DNA of 64,000 nucleotides from Stomoxys calcitrans. Taxonomy: Eukaryota > Arthropoda > Insecta > Diptera > Muscidae. Where the stretch lies: the NCBI RefSeq assembly GCF_963082655.1, contig NC_081555.1, forward strand, positions 181,328,151 through 181,392,150. The letters run 5' to 3'. How positions within the stretch are numbered: the first letter of the stretch is position 1; every line of letters starts with the position of its first letter. This document shows positions 20,553-31,980 of this stretch, in pieces. The notes beneath the pieces were generated by a model. It was not told the DNA's origin. It worked only from the letters and a program-made list of their open reading frames with translations, and ran no database searches. The position numbers and the translations under genes were made by a program.

Positions 20553-22103
20553 TTTTATACCCACCACCGAAGGATGCGGGTATATTCATTTTGTCATACC
20601 GTTTGCAACACATCGAACTATCCATTTCCGACCCTATAAAGTATATATATTCTTGATCAGCGTAAAAATCTAAGACGATCTAGACATGACCGTCCGTCTG
20701 TCTGTTAAAATCACGCTACAGTCTTTCAAAATAGAGAGCTTGGCACAGATTCTATTTTTGTCTATATGCAGGCTAAGTTCGAAGATGGGCTATATCGGAT
20801 GACTATATCTTGATAAAGCCCCCATATAGACCGATCGGCCGATTTAGGGTCTTAGGCCCATAAAAGCCACATTTATTATACGATTTTGCTGAAATTTGGG
20901 ATAGTGAGTTGTGTTTGGCCCTTCGACATCCTTCGTTAATTTGGCTTAGAACGGTCCAGATTTGGATATAGCTGCCATATGGACCGATCCTCCGATTTAG
21001 AGTCTTAGGCCCATAAAAGTCACATTTATTGTCCGATTTTGCTGAAACTTGGGACAGTGAGTTGTGTTAGACCCTTCGACATCCTTCGTCAATTAGGTCC
21101 AGATCGGTTCAGATTTGGATATAGCTGCCATATAGACCGATCCGCCGATTTAGAGTCTTAGGCCCATAAAAGTCACATTTATTGTCCGATTTTTCTGAAA
21201 CTTGGGACAGTGAGTTATATTAGACCCTTCGACATCCTTCGTTAATTAGGTCCAGATCGGTTCAGATTTGGATATAGCTGCCATATAGACCGATCCGCCG
21301 ATTTAGCGTCTTGGGCCCATAAAAGAAACATTTATTATTTCGATTTATATATCCGATTTTGCTGAGATTTGGGACAGTGAGTTGTCTTAGGGCCTTGTCA
21401 TCCTTCTTCATTTTGGCCCTGATCGGATCAGATTTGGATATTGTTGCCATATAGACCGATCTCTCTATCTAAGGTTTTGGGCCTATAAAAGGAGCATTTA
21501 TTGTCTGATGTCGTCAAAATTTAGGACAGTGAGTTAAGTTAAGCTCCTTGACATACTTCTGCAATATGGCACAGATCGGTCTTGATTTGGATATAGCTGC
21601 CATATAGACCGATCTCTCGGTTTACTGTCTGGCACCCATAAAAGGCCCATTTATTTTCCGATTTCGCCGAAATTTGAGACAGTGAGTTGTGTAAGGCCCT
21701 TTGACATACTTCTTCAATTTGCCCTAGATCGGTCCAGAGTTGAATATAGCTGCCATATTGACCGATCTCTTGATTTAAGGTTTTGGGCCCATAAAAGGCG
21801 CATTTATTGTCCGATTTCGCCGAGATTTGGTGCAGTGAGTTAAGTTGGGCTCTTCGACATTTTTCTGCAACTTGCCCCAAATCGGTTCACATTTGGATAT
21901 AGCTGCCATATAGACCGATATCTCGAATTAAAGTCTTCGCACTGAAATTTGAAACAGTTACTTATGTTAGGGGTTTCGGCATCCGTGTCGCTTATGGTTC
22001 AGATCGGTTTATTTTTAGATATAGCTATATAAAAGACCAATATTTTTGTATATACAATTGAACAATGACTTTTACTTGTTAGTATTTGGTCCAAATCATA
22101 TTT
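20553..22103 (+). mobile_element. HINE with the longest 153-bp tandem array in the window
   Basis: A full head (TTTATACCCACCACCGAAGG, CCTATAAAGTATATATATTC, GACCGTCCGTCTGTCTGTT) leads into an array. The conserved GATATAGCTGCCATATAGAC core starts at 20965, 21118, 21271, 21437, 21590, 21743 and 21896. All the steps are exactly 153 bp except one of 166, which carries a local duplication of 'tatatccg'. No tail: at about 22104 the sequence switches to units in the opposite orientation. Confidence 0.9.
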
Positions 22104-22565
22104 CGATATAGCTGCCACGGGGCATGAGGTATGCTTTTTTCATCGGATTTTGACGAAATGTGGATCTATTTATATGGGTGCTATATCTGTTTATGGAGGG
22201 ATTTGGATCATACTTGGCAAGTATACTGAAAGTCCTAACACTAGTCTTTGTATCAAAGTTCACCCAAATCGGATGAAAATTGAGCTCATACGGGCTCAAG
22301 AAGTCAAATCTGGGTTTTTATGGGGGTTATATCCAAGCCTGAGCCGATATGACCCATTTGCAATCCCCAACGACCTACATCAATAGGAAATATTTGTTTT
22401 TCAAGGGGCTAGTTTTACGCGTTCGACCGCTATCCTGATTTCGACAGACGGAGGGACGGACGGACATGGCTTAATAGACTCAGAATGTCGAGACGACCCA
22501 GAATACTTTTTGGGGTTGCACATCAATATTACGAGGTGTTACAAACGGAATGACTCGATTAATTT
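22104..22565 (-). mobile_element. HINE fragment in opposite orientation, ending in a reversed head
   Basis: Reversed units (ATGGGTGCTATATCTGTTTA, CAAGAAGTCAAATCTGGG) and then the reversed head: CGACAGACGGAGGGACGGAC, ATTACGAGGTGTTACAAACGG. The whole 20553-22565 block therefore has a head at each end, pointing inwards. Confidence 0.8.
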
Positions 22566-25123
22566 ACCCGCCATCTCAAAACATTCAGCAACTTTTTTTC
22601 AAAATTAAAAAAAAAAGAATTAAAATATTAAATATTTCGGTCGCTTCCAATTTGTTCAAAAGGCTTTAGTGGAATTCCATATAAGAATCTTATTCTGCCT
22701 AAAATCACTTGCAAGTAAATTTGTCTTTCACTGTTCAAACCAACTTCAAATTGTCTTTAGTTCTTGAATTACCTTGGCCATTATAGACAAATGACATCAT
22801 TGTCATAGACTTAATGTCTGTCGGAATAGATGCAGATAACAGGAAATTAGCTTAAAATCATTTGGCCCTTAGGTAAATTAAGGCTGATATCAACCAACAT
22901 TCGCTAAAAAGCCACAACAATTCGACTTCGAGTAAAAGCAGTCGAAGAGCGAGAGAGAGTCACTCTTATGGAGGAACTAGAATTTCGCCACCGCAAATAA
23001 GCGCCAACTTCTAGCGGAGAACTGAAAGAGTGGCACATTAAAGCCACAAATGCCAACAATCAACATTTACGAGTACAAAATACCTTCAAAACGCATTCAG
23101 CCACATTTTGGCAGTTAAGATATAATCAAACTCTGCTCTTTGTGCCCTGTAGCTTTCTTTGCTACCCTTACCAGCAGCTGCCTCTATTTCGGAGTCTAAC
23201 CAGGAAAAGTCATCATTATCATGCAAAGGGTTAACATGTAGAGTTCAATCTAATGATGGCTTAGGTGGAAGGGTGGGGAGGGTTCTTAGAATGATTGCCG
23301 CCGATACCGGAATGAATGAGGGCACAACTGTTGTAGTTCGTCTGCCCTGGCTGCAAAAGAGAGAGTCGCCACCACTTTAAGATAAGGCCACTGATGTTGG
23401 CGGAAATGGAGAGGGGGGCTCTTTCAGTAAAACTACTAAAAAGACTTTTAGAACATTTCCGGTTTTTATATCTGTGGCTAAGTGTATATCTGTGTGTCAT
23501 ATTTAGGACTGCGCCTCCTTCTCTCAGTCCCCCCACGAATGCCCAAACAAAGTGCCAAAATGAGCAGCATATACCCGTTCGCCACTCGTAATCGTTCTTG
23601 TACGGGACGTTAATGTTGTGTTGTATTTCCATTATCGCCGTCATCTATTAAAGGTCCTAGACATGGTAGACGATGGCTGACTGCCTGCCTGCCAGCCTGC
23701 CTGCTTCATTTGCTGGATGACGCTCTCTGTCTGACTAATTAACTGCGATTATTACGGTCATTACGTGGGATTTCCTTTTTGCCAAGAATGCCAGCGAACA
23801 TCTTGAATTTTTGGCGCTTCACATGCTAATGTTACAACAACACACAATTGAAGCAGTCCTTCCTGGAGTGGGAGCTCATCCTTGTTGTCTGTCTACAGCA
23901 GCGTTGGGGGTTGCCTTTGTGTGGAGCTGAATGTGTGGTTTAAACATTTAAAAGCAAATGTTAATGCTCTGACTGGCTGTTGTTGTCCTTTGAGCTGTTG
24001 TACTTTGTTAATGTTACATATTTTGGCTTTAAAAGAGTTATAGAGCCACATTGATTGTGATCCTGAAATAGAGATGTCGATATGATAAAAAAAATCCCCT
24101 AGAAATCAAGCAAAAAAGGGAAAACGAGCCATTTTAGTTTATAAAAGGTTTGAAGGCAGAAGACGTGGGTAATCAGTGCCAGATCCATTCGTACACATTG
24201 CCAAATAATATAAGGAACACCAAAGTATTGCCTGGTTTGGTTTTCCACCGAGAATTGTATTTTTTGTTCTTCTCAGCCATATATGTATATAAATGCATCC
24301 CCATGTTTATTCCTTCAAAGTGAGAGATGATTTCAATGGTGCATCCCTATTCGTGTCTTTTAAAGGATTTTGAATTTTAAGGCACTTGTAGCGACATTAA
24401 ACAAATTAACCGCATTTTATAGTTTGAACCGATGAAAGTCTAAGACTTTTAAGCTTTGCAGCACATGCAATGGCCAAGCTGATAATGGTAGAAGAAGAAA
24501 ATTTCCTTTGGTGGAAATATTGGGCCATTGTTGTTATAGTTATGGTCTAACCAAAGTCATTAGTCGCTCAATGTGTTGCCATAATTGTCTGTGGTGTCTA
24601 ATGTTGAGATATGCACATCTCGAAGTTGATGGTCCTTTTTAGAAGGACAAGGACAAGAAATTGCCCAAAATTTTTGTGTATCCAAGATTTTTCTAAGAAT
24701 ATTTATAAAAATTGTATATTTAAAGTCAGACTAATTTAAAATCAATTTTTGGATTTCATTTAATTTTTCTCCTTCCTCAATGTCCTGCTGTGTGACAAGG
24801 ATATGTTGTTGACTACTTTGAATCTATTTATGGCCATTGTAATGTTGGTATACAAATAACCCCAAGTAAATAAAATTAAAACTCTTAATTTCCACAAAAT
24901 AAGCAATTAGCTTAAAAAACTTTACCTTGAGAGTGTCCAAACACTGTAGTGAATGTTCGTTTTTGCTTGCCTGTGTAGGGCACAGTGGTCACATATGAAG
25001 AACGATCGCTTAAGAACATCATCATGCACTTTTAAAGACTTCCGCTAGAGAGTGGATATATATGCTAAGAAAAAATAGTTTATTAGCCATAAACGAAATT
25101 TGGGACAGGTGAACTTCATTTGT
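22566..25123. other. Single-copy stretch, no gene recognised
   Basis: About 2.5 kb without the repeat families. It includes a GCCTGCCT-type tetranucleotide tract at 23682-23705 and a GAGAGAGAG tract near 22950. Overlapping frames at 23159-23380 plus, 23261-23644 minus and 23394-23591 plus exclude each other and show no family signature. Confidence 0.45.
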
Positions 25124-25206
25124 AGGCCACCGTAGTGGCAGAGGTTAGCATGTTCGCTAATGACGCTGAACGCCTGGGTTCAAATCCTGGGGTGATTTTT
25201 TTTTTT
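25124..25206 (+). mobile_element. tRNA-like SINE head alone, ending in a T run
   Basis: GGCCACCGTAGTGGCAGAGG (A box), AATGACGCTGAACGCCTG, B box GGGTTCAAATCC, then CTGGGGTGA and eleven Ts (25196-25206), a Pol III terminator-like run. None of the SINE body follows. The 3' GGTGATT can pair with the 5' GGCCACC (four Watson-Crick and two G-T pairs, one mismatch), better than in the full SINE copies. It is either a 3'-truncated SINE or a tRNA-like unit close to the ancestor. Position 33 of the loop is A rather than T, so it is probably not a working tRNA. Confidence 0.65.
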
Positions 25207-25588
25207 CAAATCTTGCCATATTTTTTTTCGTGGTGGCAGCAATGGTTAATAATTGTGTCCAAACATCGTTAGTGAAATGAAAAGTGTTCAGTTTATTCCG
25301 CTATTTCACTATGAGGAAACTAATGAACTAGTAACGACTGCAAATCGTTGAAATTCATTATCAAAATACACATGCCATACAAGTGTTACCGATGTATCCC
25401 GCAAAAAAGTCAGTTTGATGTGGTTTATGGACTGATATAACGAAACACATGTCAAACGTGGGATATAGCCTGAAATGCTCAAAAAAGTAGTGCAAAATTG
25501 AACCTAACGAATAGAACTTCGCAAATTATTCAAAACAATTATTGCGCCGTAGAAATTTTTGTTGTTTCCAGCCTGCATATTTTTAGTG
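25207..25588. other. Single-copy stretch
   Basis: AT-rich; no gene, RNA or clear repeat seen. Confidence 0.4.
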
Positions 25589-25765
25589 CGGTGTTTTTAT
25601 TCCCTCCACCATAGGATGGGGGTATACTAGTACGTTATTCCGTTTATAACTCATCGAAATAGTGATCTGAGAAACAACAAAGAAAATATATTCTTGATCG
25701 TCTTCACATTCTAAGTCTATGTACCCACGTCCGTCCGTACGACTGCATTCATATCATTACAGACT
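25589..25765 (+). mobile_element. HINE head only
   Basis: TTATTCCCTCCACCATAGG, ATGGGGGTATACTAGTACG, AAAATATATTCTTGATCGTC, and CCCACGTCCGTCCGTACGAC. No body units follow directly. Confidence 0.75.
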
Positions 25766-26352
25766 GCTGTCTTACCGACTTTTACCCAATAACGTTTGAG
25801 CGTTCGCCTGCCTCTATAAGCACTCGCACGCACTCTCTTTGCCAAATGGTAGAGACACAAAAATAAACAAAGTAAATGGATCATATTTTTGTGTAACAAC
25901 GCAACTTTGGCTGTAAACACAACATTTTTGGCTATAAAGAATTTTTAAATTTTCAAGTAAATGGGCAATCCTTTACAGACGACCTTAAAAAAATGGCAAA
26001 TTCAGGACTAATGTCAACAGAGGAGTTAAAAATAATATAAAACTAGTTCTTCCCCAATAAAACAGATTTTTTGTAGCAAAAATATTCCCAAAGTTTATTT
26101 TTTTCGAGAAGCTATAGAATGCGTGAATTATGTCCTCCAGGGGAGATATTTTTATTTGGGCGCTATGACCGGTAATTTAAATTCCTAGGCGACTTACAAT
26201 TGTAAAAACTATTTTTGTAAAATCTTGAGCAACCTGTATTCAATTCATAGGTGGCGAACTGTCGAAAAATATACTCCCGAAGTTTTCCAGATTTGCCGCC
26301 ATGCGTGCTGAATTTGGTAGAAATCGGTTCAGGTTAGGATATAGCTTTCATA
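25766..26352. other. Spacer with strongly decayed HINE pieces
   Basis: Faint matches at about 26105-26170 (reversed unit GTCCTCCAGGGGAGATATTT) and 26225-26352 (CAGGTTAGGATATAGCTTTC). The rest is unassigned. Confidence 0.4.
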
Positions 26353-26363
26353 TATTAGTACCA

Positions 26364-26613
26364 TATTAGAGGCCACCGTAGCGCAGAGGTTAGCATGTCC
26401 GCCCATGACGTTGAGCGCATTTCCCCTCCTAATGCCGGCAACATTTGTGAGGTACTGTGCCTTGTAAAATTTCTCTTTAAAAAGGTGTCGCACTGCGGCA
26501 CGCCGTTCGGACTCGGCTATAAAAAGGAGGCCCCTTATCATTGAACTTAAACTTGTATCGTACTGAACTCATTGATATGTGAGAAGTGGAATGTTCATGT
26601 GCTAAATTTGCAA
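26364..26613 (+). mobile_element. tRNA-derived SINE with internal deletion, flanked by 11-bp direct repeats
   Basis: The head GGCCACCGTAGCGCAGAGG starts at 26371 with an intact A box, but from GACGTTGAGCGCA the sequence jumps to TTTCCCCTCCTAATGCCGG. The B box and the first part of the body are missing. The rest of the body and 3' end (GGAATGTTCATGTGCTAAAT) are present. The direct repeat TATTAGTACCA at 26353-26363 and 26614-26624 is the likely target-site duplication. Confidence 0.85.
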
Positions 26614-26624
26614 TATTAGTACCA

Positions 26625-27853
26625 CTAGAATTTCGCTTATGGATCCATAACATCCACCATAGGATGGTGGAACAATTGTGCTAATCCAACAACTGTGTTA
26701 ATTTTGGTTGAAATCGGTCCATAACCTGATATAAACCGATCTGGGGTCTTGACTTTTGTAGCCTCTAGAGGGCGCAATTCCCATCCGATTTAGCTGAAAT
26801 TTGTCATGACGTGTTTAGTTACGACTTTCAACAACTGTGTCATGTTTGGTTCAAATCGGTCCTTAACCTGATATAGCTGCCATATAAACCAATCACTGGA
26901 GGGCGCAATTCTTATCCGATTTGGCTGAAATTTGTCATGACGTGTTTTGTTACGACTTTCAACAACTGTGCTAAGTATGGTTGAAATTGGACCATAACCT
27001 GATTGAACTGATGTATAAACTGATCTGGGATCTTGACTTCTTGAGCCACAAAAGGGCGCAATTCTTATCCGATTTGGCTGACATGTTTCGTTATGACTTC
27101 CAACAACTGTGGCAAATATGGTTTAAATCGGTCCATAACCTGGTATAGCTGCCATATAAACCGATCTGGGGTCTTGACTTTTGTAGCCTCTAGAGGGCGC
27201 AATTCCCATCCAATTTAGCTGAAATTTGTCATGACGTGTTTTGTTAAGACTTTCAACCACTGTGCTAAGTATGGTTCCAATCGGTCCATAACCTGATATA
27301 GCTGACCTATAAACTGATCTGGGGTTTTGACTTCTTGAGCCACTAGAGGGCGCAATTCTTATCCGATTTGGCTAACGTGTTTCGTTATGACTTCCAGCAA
27401 CTGATATAGCTGTCATTTAAACCGATCTGGGATCTCGATTTCTTTAGCCTCTAGAGAGCGCAATAATTTTCCGATTTGGCTGAACTTTTGTGCAAGGCTT
27501 CTTCCATGACCTTCAACATACGTATGAAACATAGTCTGAACCGGTCTTTAGCCTGATACACCTTCCCTATAAGCCAATCTCTCTATTTTACTTCTTGAGC
27601 CCCTAAAGGGCGCAAATTCCTATTCGATTTGGCTAAAATTTTACAATGATTTCTTCTGTGGTCTCTAACATTCAATTCAATCATGGTCCGCATCGGACCA
27701 TAACTTGATATAGTTCCAATATCATAGCAATTCTTTTGTTATATCCTTTGCTTGCATGAAAAGAGAACCGGAAAAAGAACTCGACAAATGCGATCCATGG
27801 TGGAGGGTATAATAGATTCGGCCCGGACGAACTTACCACGATTTTATTTGTTA
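26625..27853 (+). mobile_element. HINE, 'CTCTAGAGGGCGCAATTC' unit subtype, array and tail
   Basis: Decayed head (CATCCACCATAGGATGGTGG), then many units with CTGATATAGCTGCCATATAA, CTGGGGTCTTGACTT, CTCTAGAGGGCGCAATTC and ATGACGTGTTTTGTTA. Core starts at 26870, 27001, 27143 and 27295 show the ~152-bp period plus shortened units. Tail at 27797-27850: ATGGTGGAGGGTATAATAG, TTCGGCCCGGACGAACTTACC and a decayed final block. Confidence 0.85.
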
Positions 27854-27861
27854 TGATGTGC

Positions 27862-28400
27862 AAAATTTTAAGGGGATACCCGATTCTCCTTTCATGATGG
27901 AAATGTGGAAATTGAGGTAAGGGGGAATAGTCTGTGAACCATTTGTGAAAGGTTCAAGAAAATCGGTTCAGTCGTTTTCGAGTCCATACGACAAAACAAC
28001 AAACCGATAAACAAACACAATTTGATTTTTATGTGTATGAGTAATTCTACTTTAGGAGGTGAGTCTCTCTGTGACTTGGCCCCAAATTTGAAATTTAATT
28101 TCGAACTCTTTACCAAAATTCTCTACATTTAATATGGTTGAAAAATCTCCAAACCAAAGACGAAGCGCGTCCCATAGTGGTTGGTGTGTTATGATCTCTG
28201 GTTTTCTTTTCCATTGCAAAAAATCTTCGATCACTGAGCTCATCTCAAAAGAGAAATTAACGAAAAATTGTGAAATAAAATGATCTTCCCCCAACTTCGC
28301 AAAAAACTTGGAAAAATCTTTTATTTGTCCCGATCGGCCCACTTTTCCTTTTGGGGGAATTGGAGGAAGAGAGATTTTTGGAATAGGTTGATTACCTTTG
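27862..28400 (-). repeat. Probable relic of the second tandem family
   Basis: Segments match the end region of the block at 46706-47246: AATCGGTTCAGTCGTTTTCG with GAGTCCATACGACAAAAC (27960-28000), and CCCGATCGGCCCACTTTTCC (28330-28350). Between them the sequence is not recognisable. The 96-codon minus frame 28052-28342 runs through this material and is probably not a gene. Confidence 0.4.
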
Positions 28401-30182
28401 ATTACCTTTAATTTGTCTAAAGTTTTAGGAAAATCCTTGATGGTTGGTATTTAGTTTTGCCCCCATCGAACTTGGCGCATTTTTAAAAGTTCAACGAATC
28501 TTAGTTCCCTCAACGATTTTGATAAGGTTTCTAAACGATACAACTCCTTTTGGTATTTGCACCACTGTTTGCATTGCAGACTTTCAGGCAGACAGCTTGA
28601 AGTGCAGTTATCCTTTGTGTCCGCAGACCGGTCACTGGAATGGTGTGGAAACCCCAATGACAACAACAGCACTTGATTTTACTACTTTGAATGTTTGACA
28701 CTTTCTGGCACCACATCGTCAACTACACTCATCGCAGTCGACGGGCAAACAAATAAACCCACCCACCTACCCAGGGTTGCAAAAGTGGACCGACCAACAT
28801 TTCCTAGCCATGTTCAAGGAAATGATTTTCACAAAATTTTAATGTAAAAGCATGCGTGTGCCAAGGCAAATGAGTGGCTGAGTGACATCCCCCCTCCTCC
28901 CAATCCCAAGATGATGGAGACACTCAGGGAAACATGCAGAAAACTATTTTGAGACAAGTGTGAACAAGATGTTTTCCTAACTGGTGCCACAACAAACACA
29001 CTACAAACCATTTGGCCCGTCCTGCCGCCTAGAAGCTCTGGTCCAACTTGATGTCATCCTTGAAACTTCAAAGTCATTTCCACCAGCATCTACTACGAGG
29101 AGAGAGAAAGGGAGAGAGAGAGAGGAAGAGATGCTCATTCTGATTTCATGCATCGTAGCTTGCTCCTGCTGTGTGCCATCATTAAAGAAAGAACCCTTGT
29201 CAAGTGATTTCCTAGATAATATTTTCCTAAAATAATAGTTTTGCCCAAGCGACAGTCTAATGAAAGCCTTTAAGATTTTTGCTGCCATCATTGTTTGCTG
29301 TGTCACTCCAAAAGAGCCCTAAGTAAGTGCTACTCATACGTACGAATTGTCCTTGCCTGGGATAACTCATCCTCTATACATTACATGTGTTGTGTTATTG
29401 CCATCACTTTGAAGCGAAGGACAACAGAGTCCAGGTGATGTGCTTGTTGTTGGATATGAAGGTATGAAACAATTTTTATACGCTTACCAACAAAACAAAC
29501 CATCATCAATTTTATCAGCACAACAACACATCCTTGAAATTGCGGAAAGGACTTAAATTCAGGACACTCATTGTAAGTCAAGCAACGTGCCTACATATGT
29601 TCCAAGACATCAGTGGGAGACTTGTTCATCAGTGAGCATCTGTCTGTTCATCTGTCTGTTGGCTTTCGACAATGTTTTAAGGTTTCCAGCTTTAATGCAT
29701 AAATCTGGTTTGTTGCGACTGCTACGCAGACAATGTCTTTTCTTAAAGGACTCAAGATTATGCATGAGATGGAAAGTGTTTTTGTGTGAACCGTAAATGT
29801 CGACACATGTAAATTCAGTAGAATATCTATTAGATTACTTGTCCATGCGACAAAGACAATGTCTGGCAGTTTTATCGTTTTGGGTCATAGTTTACTTGAC
29901 TGCTAGAGATTTGTCCAAAGTCCTAATTTGCCCTTGTGAAGGATTTCGTTTAGTCCTTGAATTGGTACTTAAATTTTGAAAATTTCTTTTAGTAAAAATT
30001 CATTAATGCAAATCATGAACAAGCACCAATGAACAAGTCCATGCACAATTTGCCGGTTCTCAAATAAAGCAAAGACATAATTGCAAGTTTAAGTAGAAAG
30101 TGGTTGTGTTTGTTGTGGATGAGGCAGACTACCAAATGGATGATGTATATGAATGCTTCACCAATATATGATCAAATTTAAA
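28401..30182. other. Single-copy stretch, no gene recognised
   Basis: It contains a GA-rich tract (29096-29128, GAGAGAGAAAGGGAGAGAG). Overlapping opposite-strand frames at 28444-28722 and 28984-29306 show no family signature. Confidence 0.45.
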
Positions 30183-30238
30183 TTTTTATACCTTCCACCA
30201 TAGAATCAGGGTATACTTATCTAGTCATTCCATTTCAA
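30183..30238 (+). mobile_element. HINE head, left part, split by a SINE
   Basis: TTTTTATACCTTCCACCATAG, AATCAGGGTATACTTATCTA and GTCATTCCATTTC. Head sequence resumes at 30551 after the SINE. Confidence 0.8.
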
Positions 30239-30547
30239 ATGCAAATTTTGTCCATGAATATACCACTAAGGAACAGGGGTAAACTTCTCACATATCAATG
30301 AGTGCAGTCCGATTCAAGTTTAAGCTTAATGATAAGGGACCTTCTTTTTATAGCCGAGTCCTAGCGGCGTGCCGCAGTGCGACACCTCTTTGGAGAGAAG
30401 TTCTACATGGCATAGTACCTCACAAATGTTGCCAGCATTAGGAGGGCAAAATCACCGCTGAAAATTTTTTTGATGGACTTGCTAGGATTCGAACCCCAGG
30501 CGTTCAGTGTCGTAGGCGGACATGCTAACCTCTACGCTACGGTGGCC
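30239..30547 (-). mobile_element. tRNA-derived SINE, full length, inside a HINE head
   Basis: Minus-strand head at 30547: GGCCACCGTAGCGTAGAGG, loop CTACGAC, B box GGGGTTCGAATCC. The full body follows, including GGTGTCGCACTGCGGCACGC and TCATTAAGCTTAAACTTGAA, and the 3' end TATATTCATGGACAAAATTTGC. The flanks (CCATTTCA left, CGTTTCAT right) may be a mutated target duplication. Confidence 0.88.
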
Positions 30548-30550
30548 TCC

Positions 30551-30906
30551 CGTTTCATTTCTAAAATCAATAATAATTTATATTCGTGATCTTCGTGACA
30601 TTTTTGGTCGATCTAGCCAAGCCCGTCTATCCGTCTGAAATTTGAATTCGTTTGAAATTTTGCAGAGATACGTTCTATCGTCGAAGGTCGCTGGGGATTG
30701 TAAATGGGCTCAATGGTTCCATATTTTCATATAGCTCCCATATAAACCAATGCTCCGATTTGGCTTCTTGATCCCCTAGAGGGGACAATTTTTATACGAA
30801 TTGGCTTAAATTTTGTACAATGACTTCTTCTGTGTACCAAGTATGGTCTGAATCGGTCTACTTCCTTATATATTCGGTTCCCACAAAAACAGATTTCCCG
30901 ATTGTA
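30551..30906 (+). mobile_element. HINE, right part after the SINE
   Basis: The head resumes with TTATATTCGTGATCTTCGTG and GATCTAGCCAAGCCCGTC, then units (AGCTCCCATATAAACCAATG, TGATCCCCTAGAGGGGACAA). It is cut by the mariner relic. Confidence 0.75.
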
Positions 30907-31300
30907 AAGGGCGATTTTTAGCTATTAGCCATGAATCCTCTTACAAACGAATAACGCTAGCAAATTATTGAGTTTTATGATCAAAATGCGTGCTCTGTTA
31001 TGAAAGTTCATTGCGCGCTTCTTTCATTGAGCGACGAAGCTCATTTTTGGCTCAATGTTTACATAAATAAACAGAAATGTCGTTTTTGGAGTAAAGATCA
31101 ACCAGAAGCATTGCAAGATTTACCAATGCATCCAGAAAAAGTCACAGTTTGGAGCGGTTTATAAGCTGGTGGCATCATTGGACCATACTTCTTCAAATAT
31201 AACGTGAATCGTAAAGTAACTGTGAACTTGTGAGCGCTATCGTGAGATGATATCCAATTTGGTTGTTTCAACAAGACGGTGACATCTGCATGAAATAACC
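30907..31300 (+). pseudogene. mariner-type transposase relic, internally deleted
   Basis: It starts with a decayed end (AAGGGCGATTTTTAGC). The N-terminus reads MNPLTNE then QIIEFYDQNACSVMKV, and then jumps directly to the catalytic core: LSDEAHFWLNVYINKQKCRF, LPMHPEKVTVWSGL, AGGIIGPYFFKYNVNRKVTV, ending with a FQQDG remnant. The first catalytic Asp (in SDEAHFW) and the QQDG Asp are visible. In-frame stops (for example TAA after WSGL) and frameshifts make it dead. It is homologous to the foldback element at 59471-60066. Confidence 0.85.
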
Positions 31301-31359
31301 TTAAGAAAACATTTTATTACATGGACCGTACTATCGATTCAGATAATGATATCATGCAT

Positions 31360-31980
31360 TTTTATACCCACCACCGAAGAATGGGGGTATATTCATTTTG
31401 TCATTCCGTTTGCAACACATCGACCCTAAAAAGTATATATATTCTTGATCGGCGTAAAAATCTAAGACGATCTGGACATATCCGTCCGTCTGTCCGTCTG
31501 TCTGTTGAAATCACTCTTCAGTCTTTACAAATATATTGAGATATTGAGCAGAAACTTTGCACGGATTATTTTTTGTCCATAAGCAGGTTCGAAGTTCGAA
31601 AATGGGCTATATCGGACTATATCTTGATATACACCCCATATAGACCGATCCGCCGATTTAGCTCATAAAAGCCACATTTATTATCCGACTTTGCTGAAAT
31701 TTGGGACAGTGAGTTGTGTTAAGCCAATCGCCATCCTTCTTTAATTTGGCCCAGATCGGTCTAGATTTGGATTTAGCTGCCATATAGACTGATCCGCCGC
31801 TTTAGGGTCTTAGGCCCATAAAAGTCGCATTTATTATCCGATTTTGCTGAAATTTGGGACAGTGAGTTGTGTTAGGCCCTTCGACATCCTTCTTTAGTTT
31901 GGCTCAGATCGCTCCAGATTCGGATATAGCTGTCATATAGACCGATCTCTTGATTTAAGGTTTTGGGCCCATAAAAATTA
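31360..31980 (+). mobile_element. HINE, 'GGCCCATAAAAG' subtype, no tail
   Basis: Head TTTATACCCACCACCGAAGA, AAAGTATATATATTCTTGAT, CCGTCCGTCTGTCCGTCTGT, then units with GATATAGCTGTCATATAGAC and GGGACAGTGAGTTGTGTTA. It ends in ATTTTGGGCCCATAAAAATT next to another HINE. Confidence 0.85.

Noticed and set aside
20965..21896. Regular spacing read as a CRISPR array
   Set aside because: The whole 153-bp unit is repeated, with no unique spacers, and the sequence is eukaryotic transposon DNA.
28052..28342. 96-codon minus frame as a host gene
   Set aside because: Parts of the surrounding sequence match the second tandem family, and no domain is recognisable.
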